64,000 bases of DNA. Origin: Polynucleobacter tropicus (GTDB lineage: Bacteria > Pseudomonadota > Gammaproteobacteria > Burkholderiales > Burkholderiaceae). The stretch covers positions 744,001 through 808,000 of the forward strand of contig NZ_CP028942.1 of assembly GCF_013307225.1 (NCBI RefSeq), in the 5' to 3' direction. Position numbers and translations under genes: made by a program. The notes below the pieces were generated by a model. The model was not told the origin of the DNA. It saw only the letters and a list, made by a program, of their open reading frames with translations, and searched no databases. Shown in pieces: positions 1 to 9,034 of the stretch (positions are counted from its first letter, which is position 1; every line of letters begins with the position of its first letter).

Positions 1-2
1 GG

Positions 3-821
3 CAGCATGGTGGTTTCTTTCCAAATGGCTTTGAGGGAATGTTGCTCTCATTGCAAATGGTCTTATTCGCCTATGTTGGTATTGAGATGATTGGTCTTTC
101 TGCCGGCGAAGCGGAAAATCCTAAGAAAACAATTCCAATGGCAATCGATTCATTAGCCTGGCGAATTTTGATTTTCTACATGGGTGCAATACTGGTTATC
201 TTAGCTATCTTCCCTTGGAATGAGGTGGGTCAGCAGGGTAGTCCTTTTGTAGTGATGTTTGAGCGAATTGGTTTACGTGAAGCGGCTGGTCTGATTAACT
301 TTGTGGTGATTACCGCTGCACTGTCGTCTTGCAATGCTGGCATTTTCAGCGGCGGTCGATTGCTGTACTCCTTATCTACTAATGGCTATGCACCCGCGTC
401 TTTTGCAAAGCTATCCAAATATGGGGTTCCGCATCGTGCAGTGATGGCTACCGTTGGAGTCTGTATGTCTGGGGTTGTCTTGAACTACTTCGTTCCTGAT
501 AAAGCCTTTCAATACATCATGGCTGCAGTCACCTTTGTGGGATTGATGGTGTGGATTGCCATTCTGTTTACTCAAATGAAATTCCGTCGCTCTTTAACAA
601 AAGCGCAAGTAGCTGAGCTTGGTTATCGCGCTCCTTGGTGGCCTTATTCCTCGTGGTTTGCTTTGGCATTCATTTGCTTGGTTGTAGTGCTTATGGGCTT
701 TCATGAGGATGCTCGGATTGCATTGATATTGGGTCCGTGCTTACTGGGCGTGTATCTCGCGATGTTTTACATCGTGGGCTTGCATCGCAAAACAAAAACG
801 CAAGCTGTATTTAAATCATAG
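3..821 (+). CDS. Amino-acid permease (AAT/CycA type), 5' partial
   Basis: The reading frame is open from the left edge, so the gene starts outside the window and only about 272 C-terminal residues are seen. They resemble the second half of APC-superfamily AAT permeases such as E. coli CycA. Visible landmarks are a membrane helix containing FAYVGIE followed by a GEAENPKKTIP loop, INFVVITAALSSCNAGIFS, and a run of C-terminal hydrophobic segments. AAT permeases are inner-membrane H+-coupled amino-acid symporters. The alanine dehydrogenase gene begins 9 bases after the stop, which suggests alanine, D-alanine or glycine as substrate; that is an inference from context. Family assignment is firm, substrate is not. 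Confidence 0.85.
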   Translation, partial: QHGGFFPNGFEGMLLSLQMVLFAYVGIEMIGLSAGEAENPKKTIPMAIDSLAWRILIFYMGAILVILAIFPWNEVGQQGSPFVVMFERIGLREAAGLINFVVITAALSSCNAGIFSGGRLLYSLSTNGYAPASFAKLSKYGVPHRAVMATVGVCMSGVVLNYFVPDKAFQYIMAAVTFVGLMVWIAILFTQMKFRRSLTKAQVAELGYRAPWWPYSSWFALAFICLVVVLMGFHEDARIALILGPCLLGVYLAMFYIVGLHRKTKTQAVFKS

Positions 822-830
822 GAGATCAAC

Positions 831-1949
831 ATGATTATTGGTGTTCCACAGGAAGTAAAAAATAATGAGTTTCGGGTTGGCTTAACGCCAGGCAATGTCA
901 GTGGACTTTGCAAACAAGGGCATTCGGTATTAGTTCAGCGAGGGGCTGGTGAGCAAATTGGTCTAAGTGATGAGTCATACCGAATTGCTGGTGCCACCTT
1001 AATTAACAGTGCCGCCGAAGTATTTAAGAAGGCGGAAATGATTGTGAAGGTAAAGGAGCCTCAGCCACAAGAGTGCGCCATGCTGCGCGAGGATCAGATT
1101 CTATTTACCTATCTGCACTTAGCCCCAGACCCAATTCAAACCCAAGCATTGATTCAGTCGGGTGCTAGCTGTATCGCATATGAGACCGTTACCGCATTCA
1201 ATGGCGCTTTACCGCTATTAGCCCCAATGAGCGAAGTGGCGGGGCGCATGTCGATTCAAGCGGCAGCCACCCACTTAGAAAAGACACATGGAGGCATTGG
1301 GGTCTTGATGGCAGGGGTGCCCGGAGTCTCGCCTGCGAAGGTTGTCATTCTTGGTGCCGGGGTGGTAGGGCGTAATGCATTGCAAATAGCAGTGGGCATG
1401 GGGGCTGACGTTTGTGTCTTTGATCGCGATATTGATCGACTACGACAAATCGATCTCTCTTATGGCAATCGAGTTCGCACCTTTTACTCGGATAGTTTGC
1501 TAATTGAGCAGGAGGTGAGCGAAGCGGATGTGGTGATTGGAGCGGTATTGCTTCCAGGGGGTGCAGCGCCAAAGTTAGTGACTCGCGACATGATCAAGAA
1601 AATGAAGTCAGGTGCAGTAGTGGTGGATGTTGCGATTGATCAGGGCGGTTGCTTCGAGACTTCAAAGCCAACAACGCATGCGGATCCCACATTTATGGTG
1701 GATGGTGTTTTACATTACTGCGTTGCTAATATGCCTGGTGCTGTTGCCAGAACTTCTACCTTTGCTCTAACCAATGCCACCTTTCCTTATGTAGAGGTCT
1801 TGGCTAATCGTGGTGTCGTCAATGCACTGTCAATTGATCATCACTTGCGTAATGGTCTGAGCGTGCATAAAGGGGTGTTAACTTCGAAGCCTGTAGCCCA
1901 GGCCCAAGGCCTGGACTTTGCTTCAGCAGAGGAGTTGTTGGCGGCCTAG
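831..1949 (+). CDS. ald: Alanine dehydrogenase
   Basis: Catalyses reversible NAD-dependent oxidative deamination of L-alanine to pyruvate and ammonium in the cytoplasm. The 372-residue length is normal for the family. The N-terminus reads MIIGVPQEVKNNEFRVGLTP as in typical Ald proteins, and a Rossmann nucleotide-binding motif GAGVVGRNA lies at about residues 175-183. The ATG is preceded by AGGAGA at good spacing. It sits 9 bases downstream of the amino-acid permease, so the two probably form a transport-and-catabolism operon for alanine. Nothing unusual was seen. Confidence 0.95.
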   Translation: MIIGVPQEVKNNEFRVGLTPGNVSGLCKQGHSVLVQRGAGEQIGLSDESYRIAGATLINSAAEVFKKAEMIVKVKEPQPQECAMLREDQILFTYLHLAPDPIQTQALIQSGASCIAYETVTAFNGALPLLAPMSEVAGRMSIQAAATHLEKTHGGIGVLMAGVPGVSPAKVVILGAGVVGRNALQIAVGMGADVCVFDRDIDRLRQIDLSYGNRVRTFYSDSLLIEQEVSEADVVIGAVLLPGGAAPKLVTRDMIKKMKSGAVVVDVAIDQGGCFETSKPTTHADPTFMVDGVLHYCVANMPGAVARTSTFALTNATFPYVEVLANRGVVNALSIDHHLRNGLSVHKGVLTSKPVAQAQGLDFASAEELLAA

Positions 1950-2044
1950 CAAAAAGTATTGATCCATGGGTGAGAGTGAAATCTCTAAATAGTCATAAAG
2001 AAGATTTAAACTGGCTAGATTCTGATCACTTCACTACCAAACTC

Positions 2045-2620
2045 ATGGACTTATCTGCTGTAACCCTGTCGGCTGGCGTTGTTGCGTTAGCTGAGATGGG
2101 TGATAAAACCCAATTGCTTTCTTTGATGCTGGCGGCTCGTTATCCCAAACAGGCGCTAGCCATTATTGCTGGTATTTTTATTGCAACGATTGCTAATCAT
2201 GCTTGCGCCGCACTCTTAGGTCATTGGCTGATGACTTTAGTTTCGCCCGATGTAATGAGATGGATTTTGGGATTGAGCTTTTTAGGTATTGGTCTTTGGT
2301 TATTAGTACCCGATCATATTGACGACGCAGCTGAATCAAAAGTAGTGGACCGAGCCCTGCAGGTTTTTATTCTGACAGTGGTGTTATTCTTTTTGGCTGA
2401 GATGGGTGATAAAACCCAAATCGCCACAATTGCCTTGGGTGCGAAATACGAAGATGTAGTCACCGTAACAATCGGTACTACCTTGGGCATGATGTTGGCT
2501 AATGCGCCAGCGGTTTGGCTGGGACAGAAATTTACCAAGCGTATGCCAATCAAGTGGGTCCATGGCGTGGCTGCTTTAACCTTTATTGCTATTGGGGTGG
2601 TAACTTTGCTTTGGAGTTAG
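2045..2620 (+). CDS. TMEM165/Gdt1 family cation transporter (UPF0016)
   Basis: A small multi-helix inner-membrane protein built of two homologous halves, each with the family signature LAEMGDKTQ (one near residue 15, one near residue 120 from the ATG used here). Bacterial members such as MneA export Mn2+, and eukaryotic ones transport Mn2+/Ca2+; export of Mn2+ here is inferred from the family. I chose the ATG at 2045 (191 residues, the usual length). An in-frame GTG at 1970 would add 25 polar residues that look non-conserved. No yybP-ykoY-type manganese riboswitch is obvious in the 95-base gap after ald. Confidence 0.85.
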   Translation: MDLSAVTLSAGVVALAEMGDKTQLLSLMLAARYPKQALAIIAGIFIATIANHACAALLGHWLMTLVSPDVMRWILGLSFLGIGLWLLVPDHIDDAAESKVVDRALQVFILTVVLFFLAEMGDKTQIATIALGAKYEDVVTVTIGTTLGMMLANAPAVWLGQKFTKRMPIKWVHGVAALTFIAIGVVTLLWS

Positions 2621-2671
2621 ACTGCTAGCCAGCCTTCTGCAATAGCATGGCCTTAGACTTAAAATAGGTCT

Positions 2672-5281
2672 ATGAAAACTGAATTAGCGCAGAGCTTCCG
2701 TCGGCTCGAATACCGTCCCCCTGTTTACACCTTTGGTCAAGTTGAATTAGATATCGCGCTAGATCCTGCGCGCACGATTGTTAAAAGCAAGATTGAGGTT
2801 TTACCAGGTAATAGTTTTGAGCCAGGCGCACCAATGGTATTGGTCGGTCAGGAGCTGGAGTTTGTGAGCTTGCGGATTAATGGTGAAGCGCATAGGCGCT
2901 TTGAGCTCACGCCAGAGACTTTGACGATTCACTCTTTGCCAAAAGAAGGAGCAGAGAAATTTACCCTTGAAATAATTTCAATTTGTGTACCAGAGAAAAA
3001 TACCAGCCTGATGGGTTTGTATGTCTCTAATGGCAACTTCTTTACCCAATGTGAGGCAGAGGGCTTCAGAAAAATTACTTATTTCTTGGATCGTCCTGAT
3101 GTCATGGCTCGCTATCGAGTGACCTTACAGGCGCCTGAAGCCCAATATCCTGTGTTGCTATCCAATGGCAACTTACTCAAAGAAGAAAAATTGCCAAACG
3201 GTTGGCATAGTGCCACTTGGGAAGACCCATTTCCAAAGCCATCGTATCTGTTTGCTTTAGTAGCCGGAAAACTGGAATGCATAGAAGAGACCATTACTAC
3301 CAGTAGTGGGGCAAAAAAATTACTGCAAATCTGGGTTGAGCCTCATGATTTACAAAAGACCCGTCATGCAATGGACTCTTTGATCGCTTCAATACATTGG
3401 GATGAGAAGCGTTTTGGTCTTGAACTAGATCTTGAGCGTTTCATGATCGTAGCCGTGGGCGACTTCAATATGGGTGCTATGGAAAACAAGGGATTGAATA
3501 TATTCAATACCAAGTTTGTATTGGCCCAACCAGAGACTGCTACCGATGCTGACTTTGCCAATATTGAAAGTGTTGTTGCCCATGAGTACTTCCATAACTG
3601 GACAGGCAATCGTGTCACTTGCCAAGATTGGTTTCAGTTATCCCTTAAGGAAGGTCTCACGGTATTTCGCGATCAGGAGTTCTCGGCTGACCAAATGGGT
3701 AGCGAGTCTGGAAGAGCGGTCAAACGTATTGAAGATGTGCGCTTATTGCGCCAATTACAGTTCCCGGAAGATGCGGGTCCAATGGCGCACCCGATACGCC
3801 CGGACGAGTACCAAGAGATCAATAACTTTTACACGGTAACTGTGTATGAGAAGGGTTCTGAAGTCGTGCGGATGTACCAGACCTTATTAGGTAGAGATGG
3901 CTTCCGCAAGGGTATGGACTTGTATTTCCAGCGCCATGATGGTCAGGCAGTAACGTGCGACGATTTTCTTGCTGCGATGGCTGATGCGAATGGTAAAGAC
4001 TTAAGCCAGTTTAAGAATTGGTATAGCCAAGCGGGCACTCCACGCGTGAAGGTGGATGGGCAATACGATGCAGCCAATAAGCAATACCGCCTCACATTAA
4101 CTCAGAGCTGCGCACCTACACCTGGTCAGGCAGAAAAGAAGCCATTTCATATTCGATTGAAAGTGTGCCTCATTACTGCTGGTAATGATCAAGTAGAGCA
4201 ACTGCTTGAGCTGACAGAGTCAACACAAACATGGACTTTTGATCATATTGAAGATCGACCTGTGCTGTCTATTAACCGAAACTTCTCTGCACCAGTCAAT
4301 ATTGATTTTGAGCAGTCAGAGGAGGATTTATTGACGCTACTTTCTAGCGATGATGATCCATTTAATCGCTGGGAAGCGGGGCAGAAGCTGGCTATGCAAA
4401 TGATTTTGAATAATCGTCTGCCAGATTCAGCCCTCATTAATGCTTACCGCGAAATCTTGCTTGATCCAAACCTTGATCCAGCATTCAAAGAGTTGGCATT
4501 AACGCTGCCTGCTGAATCTTATTTATATGAGCAGTGCAAGAGTGTTGACCCGCAGAAGATATTTGCCGCACGAATATCCTTCCGAAAAGAGCTTGCTAAG
4601 CAATTGCAGTTAGAGTGGGCTGCGCTTTATCAGCAAAACCAAACTCCAGGACCTTTTAAGTCCGATGCTATTAATTCTGGAAAGCGTGCTCTCAAGAATC
4701 TGGCTTTAAGCATGTTGTTAGATGCGGATCCCAAGATTTGGGCACCAATGGCACGCAATCAATTTCAGATTGCCGACAATATGACCGATCGTTATGCAGC
4801 GCTTGCCGCCCTGGTAATGCATGGCGCTAAAGGCGCTGCTGAATGTCTAGAGGATTTCTACAAGCGTTTTGCAGATGATGCTCTTGTGATTGATAAGTGG
4901 TTTGCATTGCAGTCTAGTCGCCCGCCTGTTGAAGGTCTTGAATCCACGCTCAATGAGGTGAAGCGCTTGCGTGAGCATCCAGCATTTAAATTGAATAATC
5001 CAAATCGTGCCCGCAGTGTTATCCATGTCTTCTGCGCAAACAATCCCGCGAGCTTTCATCAGGCTGATGGAAGTGGCTATGCCTTCTGGGCTGAAAGTGT
5101 TTTGGCTCTAGACCCCATCAACCCCCAGGTTGCCGCTCGTCTTGCCAGGGCCTTAGATCGCTGGCGCCTATTTGCTGAGCCGTACCAGAGCAAAATGAAG
5201 GCAGCTCTAGAGCAGGTAGCAGCTTGCCAGACCTTGTCACCAGACGTTAAAGAGGTGGTTAGTAAAGCCTTAGGCATCTAA
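2672..5281 (+). CDS. pepN: Aminopeptidase N
   Basis: M1-family zinc aminopeptidase that removes N-terminal residues from peptides in the cytoplasm. The exopeptidase motif GAMEN is at residues 268-272 and the zinc-binding HEYFH of HExxH-(18)-E at 304-308, followed by the NWTGNRVTCQDWFQLSLKEG segment that supplies the third ligand. Total length is 869 residues, matching E. coli PepN (870), with the long helical C-terminal domain present. It lies 51 bases after the Gdt1-type gene and 93 bases before fbp on the same strand. Apparently intact. Confidence 0.96.
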   Translation: MKTELAQSFRRLEYRPPVYTFGQVELDIALDPARTIVKSKIEVLPGNSFEPGAPMVLVGQELEFVSLRINGEAHRRFELTPETLTIHSLPKEGAEKFTLEIISICVPEKNTSLMGLYVSNGNFFTQCEAEGFRKITYFLDRPDVMARYRVTLQAPEAQYPVLLSNGNLLKEEKLPNGWHSATWEDPFPKPSYLFALVAGKLECIEETITTSSGAKKLLQIWVEPHDLQKTRHAMDSLIASIHWDEKRFGLELDLERFMIVAVGDFNMGAMENKGLNIFNTKFVLAQPETATDADFANIESVVAHEYFHNWTGNRVTCQDWFQLSLKEGLTVFRDQEFSADQMGSESGRAVKRIEDVRLLRQLQFPEDAGPMAHPIRPDEYQEINNFYTVTVYEKGSEVVRMYQTLLGRDGFRKGMDLYFQRHDGQAVTCDDFLAAMADANGKDLSQFKNWYSQAGTPRVKVDGQYDAANKQYRLTLTQSCAPTPGQAEKKPFHIRLKVCLITAGNDQVEQLLELTESTQTWTFDHIEDRPVLSINRNFSAPVNIDFEQSEEDLLTLLSSDDDPFNRWEAGQKLAMQMILNNRLPDSALINAYREILLDPNLDPAFKELALTLPAESYLYEQCKSVDPQKIFAARISFRKELAKQLQLEWAALYQQNQTPGPFKSDAINSGKRALKNLALSMLLDADPKIWAPMARNQFQIADNMTDRYAALAALVMHGAKGAAECLEDFYKRFADDALVIDKWFALQSSRPPVEGLESTLNEVKRLREHPAFKLNNPNRARSVIHVFCANNPASFHQADGSGYAFWAESVLALDPINPQVAARLARALDRWRLFAEPYQSKMKAALEQVAACQTLSPDVKEVVSKALGI

Positions 5282-5374
5282 TTTTGGCGCCTATTTTTGA
5301 GTTTTTAGATAACAGGGCAAAATAGAGGCTATTAGCATTCTCGAGCCCCAGCAGAAATCTTCGGAGAAATCGTT

Positions 5375-6370
5375 TTGTCTTCTACCCATACCAATTTCAA
5401 GCAATATTTAGCGACAGCCAAACCAAAGGGGGTTGCAATACCTGCTGGTCTTCAGGATTTGCTAACTGCTGTTGTAAATACCTGTTCAACATTAAGTCAT
5501 GAAGTTGCTCAAGGCGCATTAATTGGTTTGCTAGGTTCTGCTGGTACTGGGAACGTGCAGGGTGAAGTGCAACAAAAGCTCGACATTATTGCCAATGATT
5601 TATTGATTGACGGTGTGAAAAACTGCAAATCATTAGCAGGTTTGGCATCTGAAGAAATGGAATTGCCCGTTCCTGTTCAAGGCACAGGCGACTATCTGTT
5701 GTTATTTGATCCGCTCGATGGCTCTTCCAATATTGATGTCAATGTCTCGATTGGAACAATCTTTTCAATTCTGAAGAAGCAAGAACCACAGGCACCACTG
5801 CAAACCTCTGACTTTTTATTGTCTGGTCGTCACCAAGTGGCTGCAGGATACGTGGTGTATGGTCCACAGACGACGATGGCTCTGACCTTGGGTGATGGTG
5901 TAGTCATGTTCACGCTAAATAAGGTGACAGGCGAGTTCTTGCTTATTAAAGACGCCGTAACCATTGCGCATTCAACCAAAGAGTTTGCGATCAATATGTC
6001 GAATATGCGTCATTGGGCAGATCCAGTACGTCGCTACGTCGAGGAGTGCTTGGCTGGAGTTGGTGGTGCTCGTGAAAAAGATTTCAATATGCGTTGGATT
6101 GCATCTATGGTGGCGGATGTGCATCGTGTGCTTTCTCGTGGTGGCGTGTTTATGTATCCATGGGACAAGCGTGAGCCAAATAAACCAGGTAAGTTGCGCC
6201 TGATGTATGAGGCTAATCCAATGAGCTTTCTGGTAGAGCAGGCAGGTGGCGCATCTACCAATGGCAAGGACTTGATTATGGATTTGCAACCTACTGACTT
6301 ACATGAGCGTGTATCAGTAATACTTGGATCCAAGGAAGAGGTGGATCTTTTGCGTCATTACCATGCATAA
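5375..6370 (+). CDS. fbp: Fructose-1,6-bisphosphatase class I
   Basis: Hydrolyses fructose 1,6-bisphosphate to fructose 6-phosphate, the committed gluconeogenic step. The metal-binding signature [11 protein letters not shown] is present near residue 110 and the overall length of 331 residues is typical. The start is most likely TTG at 5375, with GGAG ending 9 bases upstream and the expected N-terminus following; no ATG fits better. The gene ends in a strong bidirectional terminator shared with the convergent cphA. Confidence 0.95.
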   Translation: MSSTHTNFKQYLATAKPKGVAIPAGLQDLLTAVVNTCSTLSHEVAQGALIGLLGSAGTGNVQGEVQQKLDIIANDLLIDGVKNCKSLAGLASEEMELPVPVQGTGDYLLLFDPLDGSSNIDVNVSIGTIFSILKKQEPQAPLQTSDFLLSGRHQVAAGYVVYGPQTTMALTLGDGVVMFTLNKVTGEFLLIKDAVTIAHSTKEFAINMSNMRHWADPVRRYVEECLAGVGGAREKDFNMRWIASMVADVHRVLSRGGVFMYPWDKREPNKPGKLRLMYEANPMSFLVEQAGGASTNGKDLIMDLQPTDLHERVSVILGSKEEVDLLRHYHA

Positions 6371-6405
6371 GTGATATCACTCGATCGAATTCCGAAATCG
6401 GATGC

Positions 6406-6435
6406 AAAAAACCCAATCAGGTGATTGGGTTTTTT
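6406..6435. terminator. Bidirectional terminator between fbp and cphA
   Basis: Perfect 14-bp inverted repeat (6406-6419 with 6422-6435) around a GG centre. It has an A-run at the left arm and a T-run at the right arm, so it can terminate transcription from both fbp and the convergent cphA. Confidence 0.9.
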
Positions 6436-6463
6436 ATTGGGTAAGCCTAATTAATTCAGGTTT

Positions 6464-9034
6464 CTAAGGCTGAACCTTTTCCTTAAGGTAGGCCAACGAC
6501 TCTTCAACCTGGTCAATCAGAATTAAACAGATGTCACCCTCTGAGACTTCACTTAGGGCGGTATCGATTGCCAAGAACTCCCCGTGAATCTCTTTTACCT
6601 GCTTAGCTCTGGTTGCGCCAACCAAACCTTCTTGTAATAGTTTTAACACTTCGCCGTCTTCACGACCACGCTGACAGGCATCTTGATACAGAATGACGTT
6701 ATCAAACGCATTACCCAAAATGCGGGTGAGGTCGCGAATATCATCATCGCGACGATCGCCAGCGCCACTGATAACCACATGACTCTTCTTAGGTTTCATC
6801 GCTTCGATTGCACTGGTTAGGGCGCGCATCGCATCTGGATTATGACCATAGTCAGCGATGACAGTAGCGCCTTTGTGTTTAAATTGGTTAAAGCGGCCTG
6901 GCACAGAGTTGGCTGTGCTTTCAAAGCTGTTTAACCCATGTGCAATTTTTTCCGCATCTAGGCCAAGTGCCCACGCAGCACCAATTGCAGCCATGGCATT
7001 TTCCACTTGGAAGCCAAGAACACCATTTTGTGTCAATGGAATTTCGCTAACAGGGAAGCGGTACATGACGCGTGAACCCTTTGAGGCAACGATATAAGTG
7101 CCGTCAAAGAAAATCACTTTCTTATTTTTAGCGCGATGCGCGGTAATCACCGGATGATATTGATCTTTCGCAAAGAAGATGACGCGACCGGAGCATTTAT
7201 CTCCCATTTTGGCAACCATTGGGTCTGCTGCATTGAGAACGGCAGCACCAGTAGGGGCAACGTTTTGCACAATCACGCGCTTGAGAATTGCTAAATCTTC
7301 AACGCTGGTGATGTAGTTCAAGCCTAAGTGATCGCCTTCACCAATATTGGTAACGACAGCAACTTCACAACGATCAAAACCTAAGCCTTCACGTAATAAA
7401 CCGCCGCGAGCGGTTTCTAGAACGGCTGCGTCTACATCTGGGTGCATTAATACATTGCGCGCGCTCTTTGGTCCACTGCAATCGCCAGTGTCAATGAGGC
7501 GATGATTGATATAAACACCATCAGTGCCAGTCATGCCAACCCTTAAGCCGGTTTCACTTAAAAGATGAGAAATTAAGCGCACAGTAGTCGTTTTGCCATT
7601 GGTGCCAGTTACCGCCACCACTGGAATACGTCCATCTTCGCCGGGAGGGAACATCATATTGATGATGTCTTCGCCTACAGGTCGACCTTTGCCGTAGGAG
7701 GGCTTAAGGTGCATGCGTAATCCAGGCGCAGCATTAACCTCTACGATGCCACCACCTTGTTGTTCTAACGGTTTGTAGATGGACTCACACAGAATATCTA
7801 CACCAGCTATATCAAGTCCGATCATTTGTGCGGCAGCAACAGCGCTCGCTGCGACATCAGGGTGTACATCATTAGTCACATCGGTAGCTGTTCCACCGGT
7901 GCTGAGATTGGCGTTATTGCGAAGTAATACGCGCTCACCAGTCTTTGGTACATACTGTGGCGATAAGCCGTTGCTCGCTAAGTGCGCTAGGGCAATATCA
8001 TCAAAGCGAATCTTGGTAAGGGCGGTAGCGTGACCATCGCCTCGCAAAGGGTTTTGGTTCTCTTTTTCTACGAGCTCAGCCACAGTGTGTTTGCCGTCGC
8101 CCACAACTTGTGCGGGCTCACGACGAGCAGCGGCTGATAAACGATTGCCTACTACTAGCAGACGGTAGTCGGCACCTGGTAGATAACGTTCAACAATCGT
8201 TTCACGACCAAAGGCTTGTGTCACTTCAAATCCAGCGCGAACTTCTTCTTCGGTCTGGATGTTCGCTACAACACCTTTACCTTGATTACCATCTTTGGGT
8301 TTTAGAACGATAGGGCCACCAATTTTTTGGGCAGCACGCCATGCATCATCAGCGTTGGTAACTACGTCGCCAATCGGAACAGAGACGCCTGCGGCGGCGA
8401 GTAAGTTCTTAGTAAGTTCTTTATCTTGAGCAATCGCTTCTGCAATTGCGCTTGTATCGCTGGTTTCTGCCGCTTGAATACGCTTTTGTTTGCTTCCCCA
8501 GCCAAATTGCACCATGCTGCCTTCAGTCATGCGGCGATAGGGAATGTTTCTTTGAAGGGCGGCATCCACAATTGAGCCAGTACTGGGACCCAGGCGCACA
8601 TCCTCATACAGTGCTTCGAGCTCTGCCAAAGCAGCGGCTAAGTCAAAAGGGGCATCATTCAGAGTTGCTTGAATGAGCGCGAAGGCAAAATCAAATGCCA
8701 TACGGCCAACGACTTCTTCGATATATTCAACAACGACTTGGTAAACACCTTCGTCAAGAGTTTGAACAGTGCGGCTGAATGTCACAGGGCAACCAGCTTG
8801 CGCCTGCAATCCAAGTGCAGCATGTTCTAAGGCATTTGCAAGAGAGAGCGGGTCGGTTAGGCCACCACGACGCATGCTACCGAGTTGCGGAAAACGTTCA
8901 CGAATTTTGGTTTCAAACTGCGGAATAGCATCGATTGAACGCTCGTTCACTTCACAAGTGACAATGGCTTCTAATGCTGTGTGGCGGCTCCATAAATTTG
9001 GGCCGCGCAACATACGAATGCGGGTGATTTCCAA
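6464..9034 (-). CDS. cphA: Cyanophycin synthetase (full-length)
   Basis: Polymerises aspartate and arginine into the storage polymer cyanophycin using ATP. The 856-residue protein shows an N-terminal domain, an ATP-grasp region (roughly 170-470) and a Mur-ligase-like half with P-loop GTNGKTT near residue 477, then PGRF, DYGHNPDAM and GDRRDDD typical of an intact Mur C-terminal domain. The start is a TTG that directly follows the TAA of the upstream cphA' with no gap; AGGGG lies about 7 bases before it, so translation is probably coupled. It differs from its neighbour in keeping the complete C-terminal domain. No cyanophycinase gene lies in the window. Confidence 0.94.
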   Translation of the reverse strand: MEITRIRMLRGPNLWSRHTALEAIVTCEVNERSIDAIPQFETKIRERFPQLGSMRRGGLTDPLSLANALEHAALGLQAQAGCPVTFSRTVQTLDEGVYQVVVEYIEEVVGRMAFDFAFALIQATLNDAPFDLAAALAELEALYEDVRLGPSTGSIVDAALQRNIPYRRMTEGSMVQFGWGSKQKRIQAAETSDTSAIAEAIAQDKELTKNLLAAAGVSVPIGDVVTNADDAWRAAQKIGGPIVLKPKDGNQGKGVVANIQTEEEVRAGFEVTQAFGRETIVERYLPGADYRLLVVGNRLSAAARREPAQVVGDGKHTVAELVEKENQNPLRGDGHATALTKIRFDDIALAHLASNGLSPQYVPKTGERVLLRNNANLSTGGTATDVTNDVHPDVAASAVAAAQMIGLDIAGVDILCESIYKPLEQQGGGIVEVNAAPGLRMHLKPSYGKGRPVGEDIINMMFPPGEDGRIPVVAVTGTNGKTTTVRLISHLLSETGLRVGMTGTDGVYINHRLIDTGDCSGPKSARNVLMHPDVDAAVLETARGGLLREGLGFDRCEVAVVTNIGEGDHLGLNYITSVEDLAILKRVIVQNVAPTGAAVLNAADPMVAKMGDKCSGRVIFFAKDQYHPVITAHRAKNKKVIFFDGTYIVASKGSRVMYRFPVSEIPLTQNGVLGFQVENAMAAIGAAWALGLDAEKIAHGLNSFESTANSVPGRFNQFKHKGATVIADYGHNPDAMRALTSAIEAMKPKKSHVVISGAGDRRDDDIRDLTRILGNAFDNVILYQDACQRGREDGEVLKLLQEGLVGATRAKQVKEIHGEFLAIDTALSEVSEGDICLILIDQVEESLAYLKEKVQP